This document shows positions 35,273 through 40,887 of a stretch of DNA of 40,887 nt, piece after piece. The position numbers and the translations under genes were made by a program. The notes below the pieces were generated by a model. It was not told where the DNA came from and did not search any database. It worked only from the letters and a program-made list of their open reading frames with translations. The number at the start of each line of letters is the position of its first letter. Position 1 is the first letter of the stretch. This stretch comes from Clostridia bacterium. Lineage in GTDB: Bacteria > Bacillota > Clostridia > TANB77 > CAG-508. The stretch spans positions 1 through 40,887 of the forward strand of contig JAFRFO010000097.1 in NCBI GenBank assembly GCA_017434295.1, given 5' to 3'.

Positions 35273-35699
35273 AGAATTAGAAAAATTAGAAAATGATTTA
35301 GAATATTATGAAAATCGTTTAGAATCTTTAAAATCATTAGTCCTTCCAAAAACTACACAATTTGATAAAGTTATGGTTGATGGTGGTAAACATATAGATA
35401 ATTTATTCAAATATGTAGAATTAGAGAATAAGCAGCAGCTAGAAGTAACTATTTTATACATTAAATCCAAGATAAAGGATTTAAACACTCTAAAAGACAA
35501 GGAAATAGACCGACTAGCTAAGTTTGGAGAAACAACTAAAGCAGTAGTCTTCCTGAGAGAAAAGGACTTTATAATTGATAAAAACGGTAAAAAAAGACAT
35601 CTCTATTGGCAAGAGATCGCCGACAAAGTCTATTGCAGCGAAAAATCAGCTAGAAACTGGTATAATTTAGCAATAGAAGAAAGAAAAAAGGGAATATAA
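35250..35699 (+). CDS. Late-transcription-regulator-like phage protein
   Basis: This 149-residue protein has an N-terminal coiled coil (TLEAIYKELEKLENDLEYYENRL, in parts) and a C-terminal sigma-4-like HTH with YWQEIADKVYCSEKSARNWYN. That layout matches the DUF1492/ArpU/RinA-type regulators found at the ends of Firmicutes phage early operons, which activate packaging and structural genes. It ends in a terminator. Confidence 0.72.
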   Translation: MTLEAIYKELEKLENDLEYYENRLESLKSLVLPKTTQFDKVMVDGGKHIDNLFKYVELENKQQLEVTILYIKSKIKDLNTLKDKEIDRLAKFGETTKAVVFLREKDFIIDKNGKKRHLYWQEIADKVYCSEKSARNWYNLAIEERKKGI

Positions 35700-35709
35700 T
35701 CCCTTTTTT
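35684..35709. terminator. Convergent terminator between rightward and leftward genes
   Basis: AAAAAAGGGA pairs with TCCCTTTTTT around a 6-base loop. The stem has both A- and T-runs, so it works in both directions, ending the early + operon and the minus operon. Confidence 0.88.
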
Positions 35710-35732
35710 AGTTTAAATCCTTTATTTCAGAT

Positions 35733-35933
35733 TCAATGTTTTTGTTTTTTTAGTTCTTCGTGAGCCCAACGTAAAAATTCGGCTTTATTCATACCATGTT
35801 CTTCTAATGTTTGCATTAATTCTTCATAATCTTTAGTTAAAATTCTTAAATTAAATTGTTTATATAGTTCTCTATTACGTTTTACATTATATGCTACTTT
35901 ATTTTTACGAGCATATTCTGATAATCTAGGCAT
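35733..35933 (-). CDS. Ribbon-helix-helix transcriptional regulator
   Basis: This 66-residue protein has a basic N-terminus, then FNLRILTKDYEELMQTLEEHG and MNKAEFLRWAHEELKK, the strand-helix-helix of Arc/CopG-type regulators with the AEFLRWA second-helix pattern. Its start has AAGGAGTGATA. Directly upstream is a consensus promoter overlapping a perfect 8-1-8 palindrome, so it is likely autoregulated. Confidence 0.78.
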   Translation of the reverse strand: MPRLSEYARKNKVAYNVKRNRELYKQFNLRILTKDYEELMQTLEEHGMNKAEFLRWAHEELKKQKH

Positions 35934-35960
35934 TTTTATATCACTCCTTCTATGGTATAT

Positions 35961-35989
35961 ATTATATAATATGACAACTTAGTTGTCAA
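35961..35989 (-). promoter_or_regulatory. Leftward promoter and operator of the RHH regulator
   Basis: On the minus strand TTGACA (35984-35989) and TATAAT (35961-35966) are 17 bases apart. The perfect palindrome TGACAACTTAGTTGTCA (35972-35988) covers the -35 and part of the spacer, so a bound dimer would block polymerase. The half-site TGACAACT recurs near the start of the main leftward promoter at 39.35 kb. Confidence 0.88.
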
Positions 35990-36232
35990 TTATTTATCTA
36001 ATTTTACTATTTTACTAGTTAATCCTGTTAATTCTTGAAGGTATTTTATAAAATGTATAAAGTCTTTAGTTGTCCAATCTTCATATTCGTTTTCGTTATA
36101 AGATAAAATATCATGATGTACCCACTCTTTTTCAGTTACGGGATCTTCCATATATCTTCCTTCTTTTTCTAATTGCCTAATGATAATCTCATCAAATTCA
36201 TTAATCTCATTTATAAATAATTCTCTTTTCAT
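35990..36232 (-). CDS. Unknown acidic protein
   Basis: This 80-residue protein is acidic and helical (NEINEFDEIIIRQLEKEGRY, WTTKDFIHFIKYLQELTG). Its stop abuts the promoter of the RHH gene. No family recognised; small acidic early proteins are sometimes DNA mimics, but nothing here proves that. Confidence 0.65.
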   Translation of the reverse strand: MKRELFINEINEFDEIIIRQLEKEGRYMEDPVTEKEWVHHDILSYNENEYEDWTTKDFIHFIKYLQELTGLTSKIVKLDK

Positions 36233-36396
36233 AATAATAACTCCTTTTCTATAATCTTATATTCAGATACAAGTTTTTTATTAGCTCGTTCTGATAATCT
36301 TTGTTCTTGTTTTTTACATAATTTTATATATCGTTCAGCCCCACGATAAGTAGGGGAGATTGATAATAATCGTCCGTTGCATCTTACTTCAAACAA
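36229..36396 (-). CDS. Small basic unknown protein
   Basis: A 55-residue reading frame with a TTG start follows GGAGATGATATAG and overlaps both neighbours by a few bases. It has SPTYRGAERYIKLCKKQEQRL then a helical basic tail. Overlap and site support a gene; function unknown. Confidence 0.55.
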   Translation of the reverse strand: MFEVRCNGRLLSISPTYRGAERYIKLCKKQEQRLSERANKKLVSEYKIIEKELLL

Positions 36397-36582
36397 CTAT
36401 ATCATCTCCTTTACTTCTTTTATGTTTTCTTCAATTAATTCTATTAGTTTTTGTATACTTTTTGTATCTTCTTCAGTATAATCTCTACTTATTCCATTTA
36501 CATACTCATTAAATAGTATTCTTGCGTTCTCAAATAAGTCAAATAATTCACGTTTAGTTAACATTGTGTCCCAATTATTCAT
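36397..36582 (-). CDS. Unknown small helical protein
   Basis: The start is ATG 36582 (site AAGGAGTGATTTTA) rather than the upstream in-frame GTG that overlaps the site. The 61 residues are acidic and helical (LFDLFENARILFNEYVNG, SIQKLIELIEENIKEV). Function unknown. Confidence 0.65.
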   Translation of the reverse strand: MNNWDTMLTKRELFDLFENARILFNEYVNGISRDYTEEDTKSIQKLIELIEENIKEVKEMI

Positions 36583-36784
36583 TAAAATCACTCCTTACTA
36601 ATTTATCTATTGTTATTCCGAATATATCGGCTAGTTTTATTAGGTCATCTAGGATAGGGGAGCGAATCCCTTTTTCCCACTTTCCTATAGTTGTATAGTT
36701 TTTATCTAGTCTTTTAGCTAGTTCTTCTTGTGTTAATCCTTTTTTTAATCTTAATTGTTTAAGATTATTTGAAAAATTATTCAT
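36575..36784 (-). CDS. XRE-family HTH repressor-like protein
   Basis: This 69-residue protein is a complete XRE helix-turn-helix: LKQLRLKKGLTQEELAKRL, YTTIGKWEKGIRSP and LIKLADIFGITIDKLV. It has no C-terminal oligomerisation or cleavage domain. It lies inside the leftward operon and could oppose the Cro-like protein at 27953. Confidence 0.88.
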   Translation of the reverse strand: MNNFSNNLKQLRLKKGLTQEELAKRLDKNYTTIGKWEKGIRSPILDDLIKLADIFGITIDKLVRSDFNE

Positions 36785-37133
36785 GTTTATTCACTTCACT
36801 ATTAATCTTATTTAATATTTCATTAAAAGCACCTATAAAGTAGTCTTTTTCAAAGTACTGTTTTAAATCTTCTAAATCTCTTTGAAAGTCTAGTAAATCG
36901 ATTGTTTTATAACTATAACTTTCCAATAAATCAGTAATCCATTTTACATTAGTAAAATCTTCCTTCGCCATTTTTATTAATTCATCAGAACAATCTTTTA
37001 CTATTTCATACTCTCCACTATTCATTAATAAGTCTTCTTGGATTGTCTCTATTAATAAGTTTTTCATTTCCTTATAATCCATTAGCTTTTTATAATCACT
37101 ATTCAAATCTACTATAAAATATTGTTTAATCAT
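36777..37133 (-). CDS. Unknown acidic helical protein
   Basis: The start is ATG 37133 (after GAGGAGAGTGATTAAG), giving 118 residues; an earlier in-frame ATG overlaps the upstream gene. It is acidic and helical (MKNLLIETIQEDLLMNSGEY, LDFQRDLEDLKQYFEKDY). No motif recognised. It overlaps the XRE gene by 8 bases. Confidence 0.65.
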   Translation of the reverse strand: MIKQYFIVDLNSDYKKLMDYKEMKNLLIETIQEDLLMNSGEYEIVKDCSDELIKMAKEDFTNVKWITDLLESYSYKTIDLLDFQRDLEDLKQYFEKDYFIGAFNEILNKINSEVNKHE

Positions 37134-37134
37134 C

Positions 37135-37344
37135 TTAATCACTCTCCTCATATAGTCTATAAACATAATATTTTATTAATTCTAATAATTCTTCTTTAAC
37201 TTCTTTATTTCCATCAAAAAAAGACAATATACTTTTTATTAAATCGGTTCTATAATCATAATCTTCGTAAGAATCGTCCCATACTGTATTAATATCATAA
37301 TCAATGTTTTGATATATTTGTAATAATTTATCTTTATTCTTCAT
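37135..37344 (-). CDS. Unknown small acidic protein
   Basis: The start is ATG 37344 (AAGGAGATTGTATAAA before it; an in-frame TTG lies nine bases earlier). The 69-residue product has a Tyr/Asp-rich centre (WDDSYEDYDYRTDLIKSIL) and a helical end. No family recognised. Confidence 0.62.
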   Translation of the reverse strand: MKNKDKLLQIYQNIDYDINTVWDDSYEDYDYRTDLIKSILSFFDGNKEVKEELLELIKYYVYRLYEESD

Positions 37345-37358
37345 TTTATACAATCTCC

Positions 37359-38195
37359 TTAATATTTTTTGATTGGTAATACCAATCCTTTTTCATTATC
37401 TTTATTGATTATTACAATAGGTTTATATTCATTTTTAGGTACGTATACATTAATATCAGTTCCTAGCACGTCTATTACATTTTTTAAGAAGATTATATTC
37501 ACGTTCATATTGTTTATTTTATATGTCTCTACTTTTGCGTTCTTTTTATGTAGTTTATAAAATTGTTCCATGTCATTCAGATCAATTTTTACTTCTTCAT
37601 AATCTTCTTCTATATTAGGGAAGATATTCTCAAAGTTCGGATAAGTTCCACATATACAATTCTCTTTTCCATGTTTTTTAGCAAGTTCATTATCAGAAGT
37701 TACTAATTTTAACGGCATATTATCTTCATGAATCATAATTGCATGATAACTATCAGTTACACATTTATAATCTCCTAAAATTCCGTATCCAGTTAATACT
37801 GGTCTTACTTCATCTTTTGCAGCAACTCTTTTTATTGCATTTATTCTTGTCTTTGAAGTTGTTTTATAGCAAGTTTCTTCTCTTATTTTTTGTTCTAATT
37901 TATCTTTTAATTTTAAGAACTTCATTACATTCATATCATCATTCATAGCATCTACCAAATCATTGTAGATTGTCTCTAATTTTATTGTTTTAATATCAGT
38001 TTTTACTTCCTTTTTAACTTCTTTTACTTCTTCTTTAGGTTGTCTTTTATACCAACACTTTTTAGTTGCGTGGTATTTATATTTATTCTCTTTTAGTTCT
38101 TCGCGTTCTTTTTTTGTAGGGATTGTAGCAAAGTATAATTCAATTCCCATGTGTTCATTATTATATTTTTCAGTATAACTTGTTATTAAGTTCAT
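37359..38195 (-). CDS. Beta-sliding-clamp-like phage protein
   Basis: This 278-residue protein starts at ATG 38195. Residues about 10-60 (GIELYFATIPTKKEREELKE, HATKKCWYKRQ) match an N-terminal module common in phage proteins. The part from about 115 has GYGILGDYKCVTDSYHAIMI and YPNFENIFPN, which parallel the TDGHRL and YPxxxxVxP motifs of DNA polymerase III beta subunits and phage clamp-like proteins. No phage polymerase is present, so it may bind the host replisome. This identification is tentative. Confidence 0.55.
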   Translation of the reverse strand: MNLITSYTEKYNNEHMGIELYFATIPTKKEREELKENKYKYHATKKCWYKRQPKEEVKEVKKEVKTDIKTIKLETIYNDLVDAMNDDMNVMKFLKLKDKLEQKIREETCYKTTSKTRINAIKRVAAKDEVRPVLTGYGILGDYKCVTDSYHAIMIHEDNMPLKLVTSDNELAKKHGKENCICGTYPNFENIFPNIEEDYEEVKIDLNDMEQFYKLHKKNAKVETYKINNMNVNIIFLKNVIDVLGTDINVYVPKNEYKPIVIINKDNEKGLVLPIKKY

Positions 38196-38200
38196 TCTAT

Positions 38201-38437
38201 TCACTCTCCAATCTCTTCTATATAATCTAATATTTCTTGATTAATTATGCTTGATATATAATCACTTTCGATAAACTTATTGTATATCTCTTCAGTTGTT
38301 TCAATATCTCCTTCAGTAATATCTTCAATATCCATTTGATAATCTATAACTTCATTAAGAATTAAAGCTCCAATAAAGTTTTTATAATCTTCGTTTCTAA
38401 ATTGATATAATAATCTTTTAATAGTTTCCTTATCCAT
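38201..38437 (-). CDS. Unknown acidic protein
   Basis: This 78-residue acidic protein is helical (KETIKRLLYQFRNEDYKNFI, IYNKFIESDYISSIINQEIL). Its start follows AAAGGAGAAAAATAAA. No family recognised. Confidence 0.66.
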   Translation of the reverse strand: MDKETIKRLLYQFRNEDYKNFIGALILNEVIDYQMDIEDITEGDIETTEEIYNKFIESDYISSIINQEILDYIEEIGE

Positions 38438-38454
38438 TTTATTTTTCTCCTTTT

Positions 38455-38466
38455 TTGTGTTATAAT
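38455..38466 (+). promoter_or_regulatory. Extended -10 promoter candidate for a small rightward RNA
   Basis: TGTGTTATAAT (38456-38466) is an extended -10 element (TRTGN-TATAAT) with no good -35. It faces right, opposite to the genes around it, and lies seven bases before a hairpin-bounded RNA that ends at a strong terminator. Confidence 0.45.
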
Positions 38467-38472
38467 GTTTTT

Positions 38473-38551
38473 GGGATACTCCTTATCCCGTGTTAAATCC
38501 TTTACTCTAAAGAGTAGAGAAAAGAGACTATTTTTTATAGTCTCTTTTTTT
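38473..38551 (+). ncRNA. Candidate small RNA of about 80 bases
   Basis: Starting at the predicted +1 (38473), hairpin GGGATA (38473-38478)/TATCCC (38484-38489) has loop CTCCT. Then comes TACTCT/AGAGTA (38503-38508/38511-38516) and an 11-bp terminator stem (38521-38531/38537-38547) with seven T. The loop CTCCT is complementary to AGGAG ribosome binding sites. The whole lies in the gap between SSB2 and the unknown gene at 38201, on the opposite strand. A terminator for SSB2 on the minus strand is an alternative for the last hairpin. Confidence 0.45.
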
Positions 38552-38849
38552 ATTCACTTTTACTACTTAAAAATGTTACTTTTTCGGCGATTACATTAGT
38601 ATCTTCAGAATCAAAGTTTTGTAGTCTTCCTTTAATTCCTACAATATCGCCTTTTTTGCAATATTCAGAAGTATTAGTTGCGATATTATCATATAATGTA
38701 CATTTTATGAAGTCAGTATCATAAGTTCCATCGATATTTTTAAAACTTCTTGGTATTGCGATTGTTACGTTTGTAACTTTTTTATCTCCTTTTTCTTCTA
38801 CTTTTGGGTCGCTTGTTAATCTTCCCACTAAAACTACTTGATTTAACAT
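38550..38849 (-). CDS. Second SSB, without acidic tail
   Basis: This 99-residue OB-fold protein starts MLNQVVLVGRLTSDPK and has FIKCTLYDNIATNTSEYCKKG and IVGIKGRLQNF. It lacks the acidic DxDLPF tail of ordinary SSBs and ends SSKSE. It would bind single-stranded DNA without recruiting SSB partners, or act as a competitor of SSB1. Start follows AAAGGAGAGTGATAAA. Confidence 0.88.
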   Translation of the reverse strand: MLNQVVLVGRLTSDPKVEEKGDKKVTNVTIAIPRSFKNIDGTYDTDFIKCTLYDNIATNTSEYCKKGDIVGIKGRLQNFDSEDTNVIAEKVTFLSSKSE

Positions 38850-38944
38850 TTTATCACTCTCCTTTACTTTTTTTGTTAAATCCTTTTCTACTCTCTATTT
38901 TTCAAAACGGCTTGTAACGTTCTTTGGCTAGATTAAAAAGGGAT
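38850..38944. other. Leader upstream of SSB2
   Basis: On the minus strand the segment AAAGGATTTAACA precedes the SSB2 site and recurs upstream of the gene at 38437. No convincing promoter is visible. It begins just past the terminator of the truncated gene. Confidence 0.3.
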
Positions 38945-38952
38945 TTAATCCC
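38935..38952 (-). terminator. Short leftward terminator
   Basis: On the minus strand GGGAT pairs with ATCCC around a 3-base loop and is followed by TTTTT. It overlaps the stop of the broken gene and probably weakens transcription into SSB2. Confidence 0.6.
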
Positions 38953-39181
38953 ATAACTTACAATCTAAACACTCTTCTATATAATCAGTATCGAACCATA
39001 AAAAATCATTTAGTTGTGTATCAGTCCATTTAATATTGTCCATATTACAACTTAAAATCTCATTTATTAAGTCTAATAATTCTTGTTCTTTTCCTTTTTC
39101 TTCGATTGCTTCTAATGTTTGGATTGCTCCGCTCCAACTTTCACTTTTTAAATCATAATAGTTTTCTACATGATACGTTCA
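38945..39181 (-). pseudogene. Small phage gene with lost start (frameshift)
   Basis: The minus strand carries an open frame of 74 residues from 39169 down to 38945 with VENYYDLKSESWSGAIQ, QELLDLINEIL and LNDFLWFDTDYIEECL, a type common in gut phages (SWSGAI...LNDFLWFD). It has no start codon: a TGA stands four codons upstream of GTA. A TTG start with AAAGGA lies in the next frame at 39182-39184, so a single-base change near 39172 would restore the gene. It is either a recent frameshift or an assembly error. Confidence 0.6.
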
Positions 39182-39184
39182 ATT

Positions 39185-39300
39185 ATTCCTTTATACTTGG
39201 CTTGACGCTCGGACTTCCAACCGAGATTATTCATTCTTGCACGTTATAGGCTAGTTATAAGTATTTATATACACAACGTAGTATAGATTAAGTTTTCAAA
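39185..39300. other. Leader region of the leftward transcripts
   Basis: Between the promoters and the broken gene lies about 115 bases. Hairpin CTCGG/CCGAG (39208-39212/39221-39225) with an 8-base loop resembles a tRNA anticodon arm, but no acceptor or T arm surrounds it. No plausible coding frame was seen. Confidence 0.35.
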
Positions 39301-39316
39301 GAACACTAGATTGTCA
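39301..39316 (-). repeat. Third TTGACA/CTAGTGTTC box
   Basis: This copy of TTGACAATCTAGTGTTC on the minus strand matches the promoter boxes at 39372-39388 and 39603-39618. It has no good -10, so it may be an operator only, or a weak promoter. Confidence 0.6.
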
Positions 39317-39360
39317 ATTCTTTGTTGTATAAAATCAGTCCTTTTCTAACTGACAACTTC

Positions 39361-39389
39361 ATTATATCACAAGTACACTAGATTGTCAA
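39361..39389 (-). promoter_or_regulatory. Main leftward promoter, copy 1
   Basis: TTGACA (39384-39389) and TATAAT (39361-39366) on the minus strand are 17 bases apart with CTAGTGTAC in the spacer. The start region holds AAGTTGTCAG, sharing AGTTGTCA with the RHH operator. A homologous copy lies at 39590. Confidence 0.9.
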
Positions 39390-39589
39390 CTATTTTTTTT
39401 GGTTACTTCTATTAACTAATACCGAAGGGACTATATTATAGTATGTTGCGATATTAGAAGACATCAACCTTAACTGATACAATTAACCACCGGAGCAATT
39501 AACTATATAGTAGTTGTCTTTACGTGATAATCAATAGTTATAAATTGTACTTGTCAATTTGAAGTGATCTTCTCTCAACTGACACGTTC
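39390..39589. other. Gene-free region between the two leftward promoters
   Basis: About 200 bases of AT-rich DNA. A 24-residue minus-strand frame (MSSNIATYYNIVPSVLVNRSN, in parts) near 39400-39475 has only AAGGTTG before its ATG and is not convincing. A further TTGACA at 39551-39557 on the minus strand lacks a -10. Nothing else is seen. Confidence 0.3.
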
Positions 39590-39619
39590 ATTGTATCATA
39601 TAGAACACTAGGTTGTCAA
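39590..39619 (-). promoter_or_regulatory. Main leftward promoter, copy 2
   Basis: TTGACA (39614-39619) and TACAAT (39590-39595) on the minus strand are 18 bases apart, with CTAGTGTTC in the spacer. Downstream bases AACGTGTCAGTTGAG parallel copy 1. The two 55-base units are clearly duplicated. Confidence 0.85.
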
Positions 39620-39654
39620 TACTTTTTTAGAAAAAAATTAAAATCGATCGAATT

Positions 39655-39716
39655 ATATATACTACGTATATATAAAAATTTTACTTTTTGCCGTCAATTA
39701 CCGGCTTAAATATGAT
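39655..39716 (+). promoter_or_regulatory. Rightward late promoter with palindrome
   Basis: TTGCCG (39688-39693) and TATGAT (39711-39716) are 17 bases apart. Just upstream, ATATATAC-TAC-GTATATAT (39655-39673) is a perfect palindrome suited to an activator or repressor. It lies back-to-back with the leftward promoters and would drive terminase and head genes. Confidence 0.55.
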
Positions 39717-39812
39717 AAAATGATATTGTAAGAGATATTACCAAATAGGGAATATTTAAAGAACGGGAATACCTAACAAATAGACAACCATATCTATTAA
39801 AGGGGTGATATT

Positions 39813-40256
39813 ATGGAAAAGACTAGTAAGCAAGTAAAAGAAGTACAAACAACACAAACACTAGCAAGAACACACAAACAAACACACAAGTTAACGGAAG
39901 AAGATAAAAAAGACATATTACTTTATTACTACTTAGATAATACAAGAAGTACACTAAAAGAACTATTACAAAGATACAACATATCAGAGCAATATTATTA
40001 TAGACTAGTTAAGAATAAAAACAATCTAAAATTGATTGAAGAAGACATAACTGAACGTAGGAAGTTGTTTAGTAAAAAATCCGAATTAATGATAGATAAA
40101 ATCCTTAACAAAGTAAATAGTAAGATAGATAACGAAGATGCAAGTATTAAAGACTTGATTACATCTTTGGGTATTCTATACGATAAAACAAGACTTGAGA
40201 ATAACTTGTCAACATCTAATAACTCAATATCAATAAATATAAAGGTAGAAAAGTAA
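39813..40256 (+). CDS. terS: Terminase small subunit-like protein
   Basis: This 147-residue protein starts after AAAGGGGTGATATT. It has an N-terminal Thr/Gln/Lys-rich part, a helix-turn-helix (STLKELLQRYNISEQYYYRLV, about 50-70), and helical oligomerisation segments (LFSKKSELMIDKILNKVN, LITSLGILYDKT). Size, HTH and position just before terL match phage small terminases that recognise the packaging site. Confidence 0.72.
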   Translation: MEKTSKQVKEVQTTQTLARTHKQTHKLTEEDKKDILLYYYLDNTRSTLKELLQRYNISEQYYYRLVKNKNNLKLIEEDITERRKLFSKKSELMIDKILNKVNSKIDNEDASIKDLITSLGILYDKTRLENNLSTSNNSISINIKVEK

Positions 40257-40552
40257 TAATACAAACAAACGTATTATGTCTTATTAACATAATGTATATT
40301 ATAGGCACGAGACTGAACGGCTCACATACACGGAGTGAGGGACTAGGGATAGCATAGGTACATACTAGGTATAGGATACCATCCCCCCGGTGTAGTGGTA
40401 TAGGCAAAAATTAACTTCAATTTTTTTCTACTATATATATATAAACACACACACAAAATTATCCTACAAAAGGGAACAAATTTTCTTACAAAAGGGCACT
40501 CCCCCGAGTCAAAAAGGGGTATGGGTGTTTTTATTTTGCAAAACCAAAGGGA
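40257..40552 (+). other. Putative packaging site region between terS and terL
   Basis: No gene of any confidence lies in these 296 bases, which separate the two terminase genes. The stretch holds hairpins (ATTATG/CATAAT 40273-40293; CTCAC/GTGAG 40321-40339; a 13-bp interrupted stem 40346-40385), runs of C, and 22-base-spaced direct repeats. Such location and content suit a pac or cos site bound by the small terminase, an inference. Confidence 0.5.
40465..40518 (+). repeat. Three iterons at 22-base spacing
   Basis: TACAAAAGGG occurs at 40465-40474 and 40487-40496, and TCAAAAAGGG at 40509-40518, each exactly 22 bases from the last, or two helical turns. A weaker CCAAAGGG follows at 40544-40551. 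Helically phased repeats next to terL fit binding by a terminase small subunit ring. Confidence 0.75.
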
Positions 40553-40887
40553 GTGGTTAAACTGAATTTAGATTTAAGTATAACGGAGAAGCAAGAACTA
40601 TTCATGGATTCAGAAGCATTTGAAACGCTATTCGGAGGAGCAGCAGGAGGAGGAAAATCATACGGACAATTAGTAGATGCTTTAGTATATGCTTTGAGAT
40701 ATGAGAAGAGTAAGCAGATAATCTTCCGTAGGACATTTCCTGATTTAGAGAGATCAATCATAAGGACTTCGCTAGAGTTTTATCCTCGTAAGATAGCAAG
40801 TTATAATAACTCAAAACACGTATGGACATTTGATAATGGGTCTATCATTGATTTCGGATACATAGATAATGAAAATGATGTGTATCA
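40553..40887 (+). CDS. terL: Terminase large subunit, N-terminal part (continues at 1)
   Basis: This begins the packaging ATPase, which continues at base 1 after the circular junction. The Walker A motif GGAAGGGKS is at about residues 28-36, with the typical FRRTFPDLERS segment after it. No ATG lies upstream in frame. GTG 40553 is close to AAAGGG, while CTG 40562 has the spacing used by the TTG-started gene at 29431, so the true start may be either; later ATG 40609 lies close to the Walker A and is less likely. Confidence 0.9.
   Translation, partial: MVKLNLDLSITEKQELFMDSEAFETLFGGAAGGGKSYGQLVDALVYALRYEKSKQIIFRRTFPDLERSIIRTSLEFYPRKIASYNNSKHVWTFDNGSIIDFGYIDNENDVY
40747..40887. repeat. Terminal direct repeat, right copy
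   Basis: Identical to bases 1-141. Counting it once gives a circle of 40,746 bases. The copy falls inside the terminase gene with the frame preserved. Confidence 0.9.

Noticed and set aside
27953..36784. A CI/Cro lysogeny switch
   Set aside because: Two small HTH proteins exist but they lie 8.6 kb apart, are not divergent neighbours, and no integrase, excisionase or attachment site was found. Temperate life is not supported.
39195..39235. Anticodon-arm-like hairpin suggesting a tRNA
   Set aside because: No acceptor stem, D arm or T arm flanks it, and the loop has 8 bases.
40216..40407. Minus-strand 63-codon open frame between terS and terL
   Set aside because: It covers the repeat-rich non-coding region, lacks a ribosome binding site and has no gene-like composition.
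40406..40427. Terminator before terL (AAAAATT/AATTTTT with T-run)
   Set aside because: The stem is only A-T pairs and would be too weak to stop transcription reliably.

Overview
This is an essentially complete genome of a tailed phage infecting a low-GC Gram-positive host, most likely a gut Bacillota. The DNA is roughly one third G+C and nearly every gene has an AGGAGG-type ribosome binding site. The standard code is used: TAA, TAG and TGA all act as stops. The first 141 bases recur exactly as the last 141 bases, so the contig closes into a circle of about 40.75 kb. The closing point lies inside the large terminase gene. Short-tailed (podovirus) morphology is inferred: there is no tape measure or tail-tube gene, but there is a portal, a scaffold, a nozzle-like protein and a 1,791-residue internal virion protein.

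Layout, + strand, late: a small-terminase-like gene (39813), a gene-free putative packaging region with iterons (40257-40552), large terminase (40553 across the junction to 1222), portal, a non-coding stretch predicted to be a large structured RNA ending in a terminator (3321-3784), scaffold, major capsid protein, an RNA pseudoknot, connector, nozzle-like protein, collar-type adhesin, internal proteins, a BppU-like protein and two large related fibres (one collagen-like). Next comes lysis (XhlA-like protein, small holin, amidase), then a glycosyltransferase and a nucleotidyltransferase. The nucleotidyltransferase ends in a domain with its own internal ribosome binding site. A small HTH gene and a strong terminator close this block. 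Positions 24231-27041 hold a second late-type block of Gly/Asn/Tyr-rich proteins ending in a predicted cysteine-peptidase-like protein.

Early + strand region (27797-35709): a consensus promoter with palindromic operator, a leader that can form a terminator or a competing hairpin, an HTH protein, a replisome-organizer-like protein, ERF annealase, an HNH homing endonuclease, a PD-(D/E)XK-like nuclease with unusual motif order, SSB, and a run of very small coiled-coil and membrane proteins, some clearly paralogous. It ends with a LexA-like DNA-binding domain and a late-regulator-like protein.

Minus-strand region (35733-39619): two repeated promoters drive leftward genes for a second SSB, a beta-clamp-like protein, an XRE repressor, small unknown proteins and a ribbon-helix-helix regulator with its own palindromic operator. 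A possible small RNA lies antisense within this region. Rightward late and leftward early transcription diverge near 39.65 kb, and early rightward and leftward transcription converge at a terminator at 35.7 kb.

No integrase, DNA polymerase, helicase, RNA polymerase or tRNA was recognised. The phage probably uses host replication and transcription. The most interesting unexplained element is the two-domain RNA between portal and scaffold, whose two halves show compensatory base changes.
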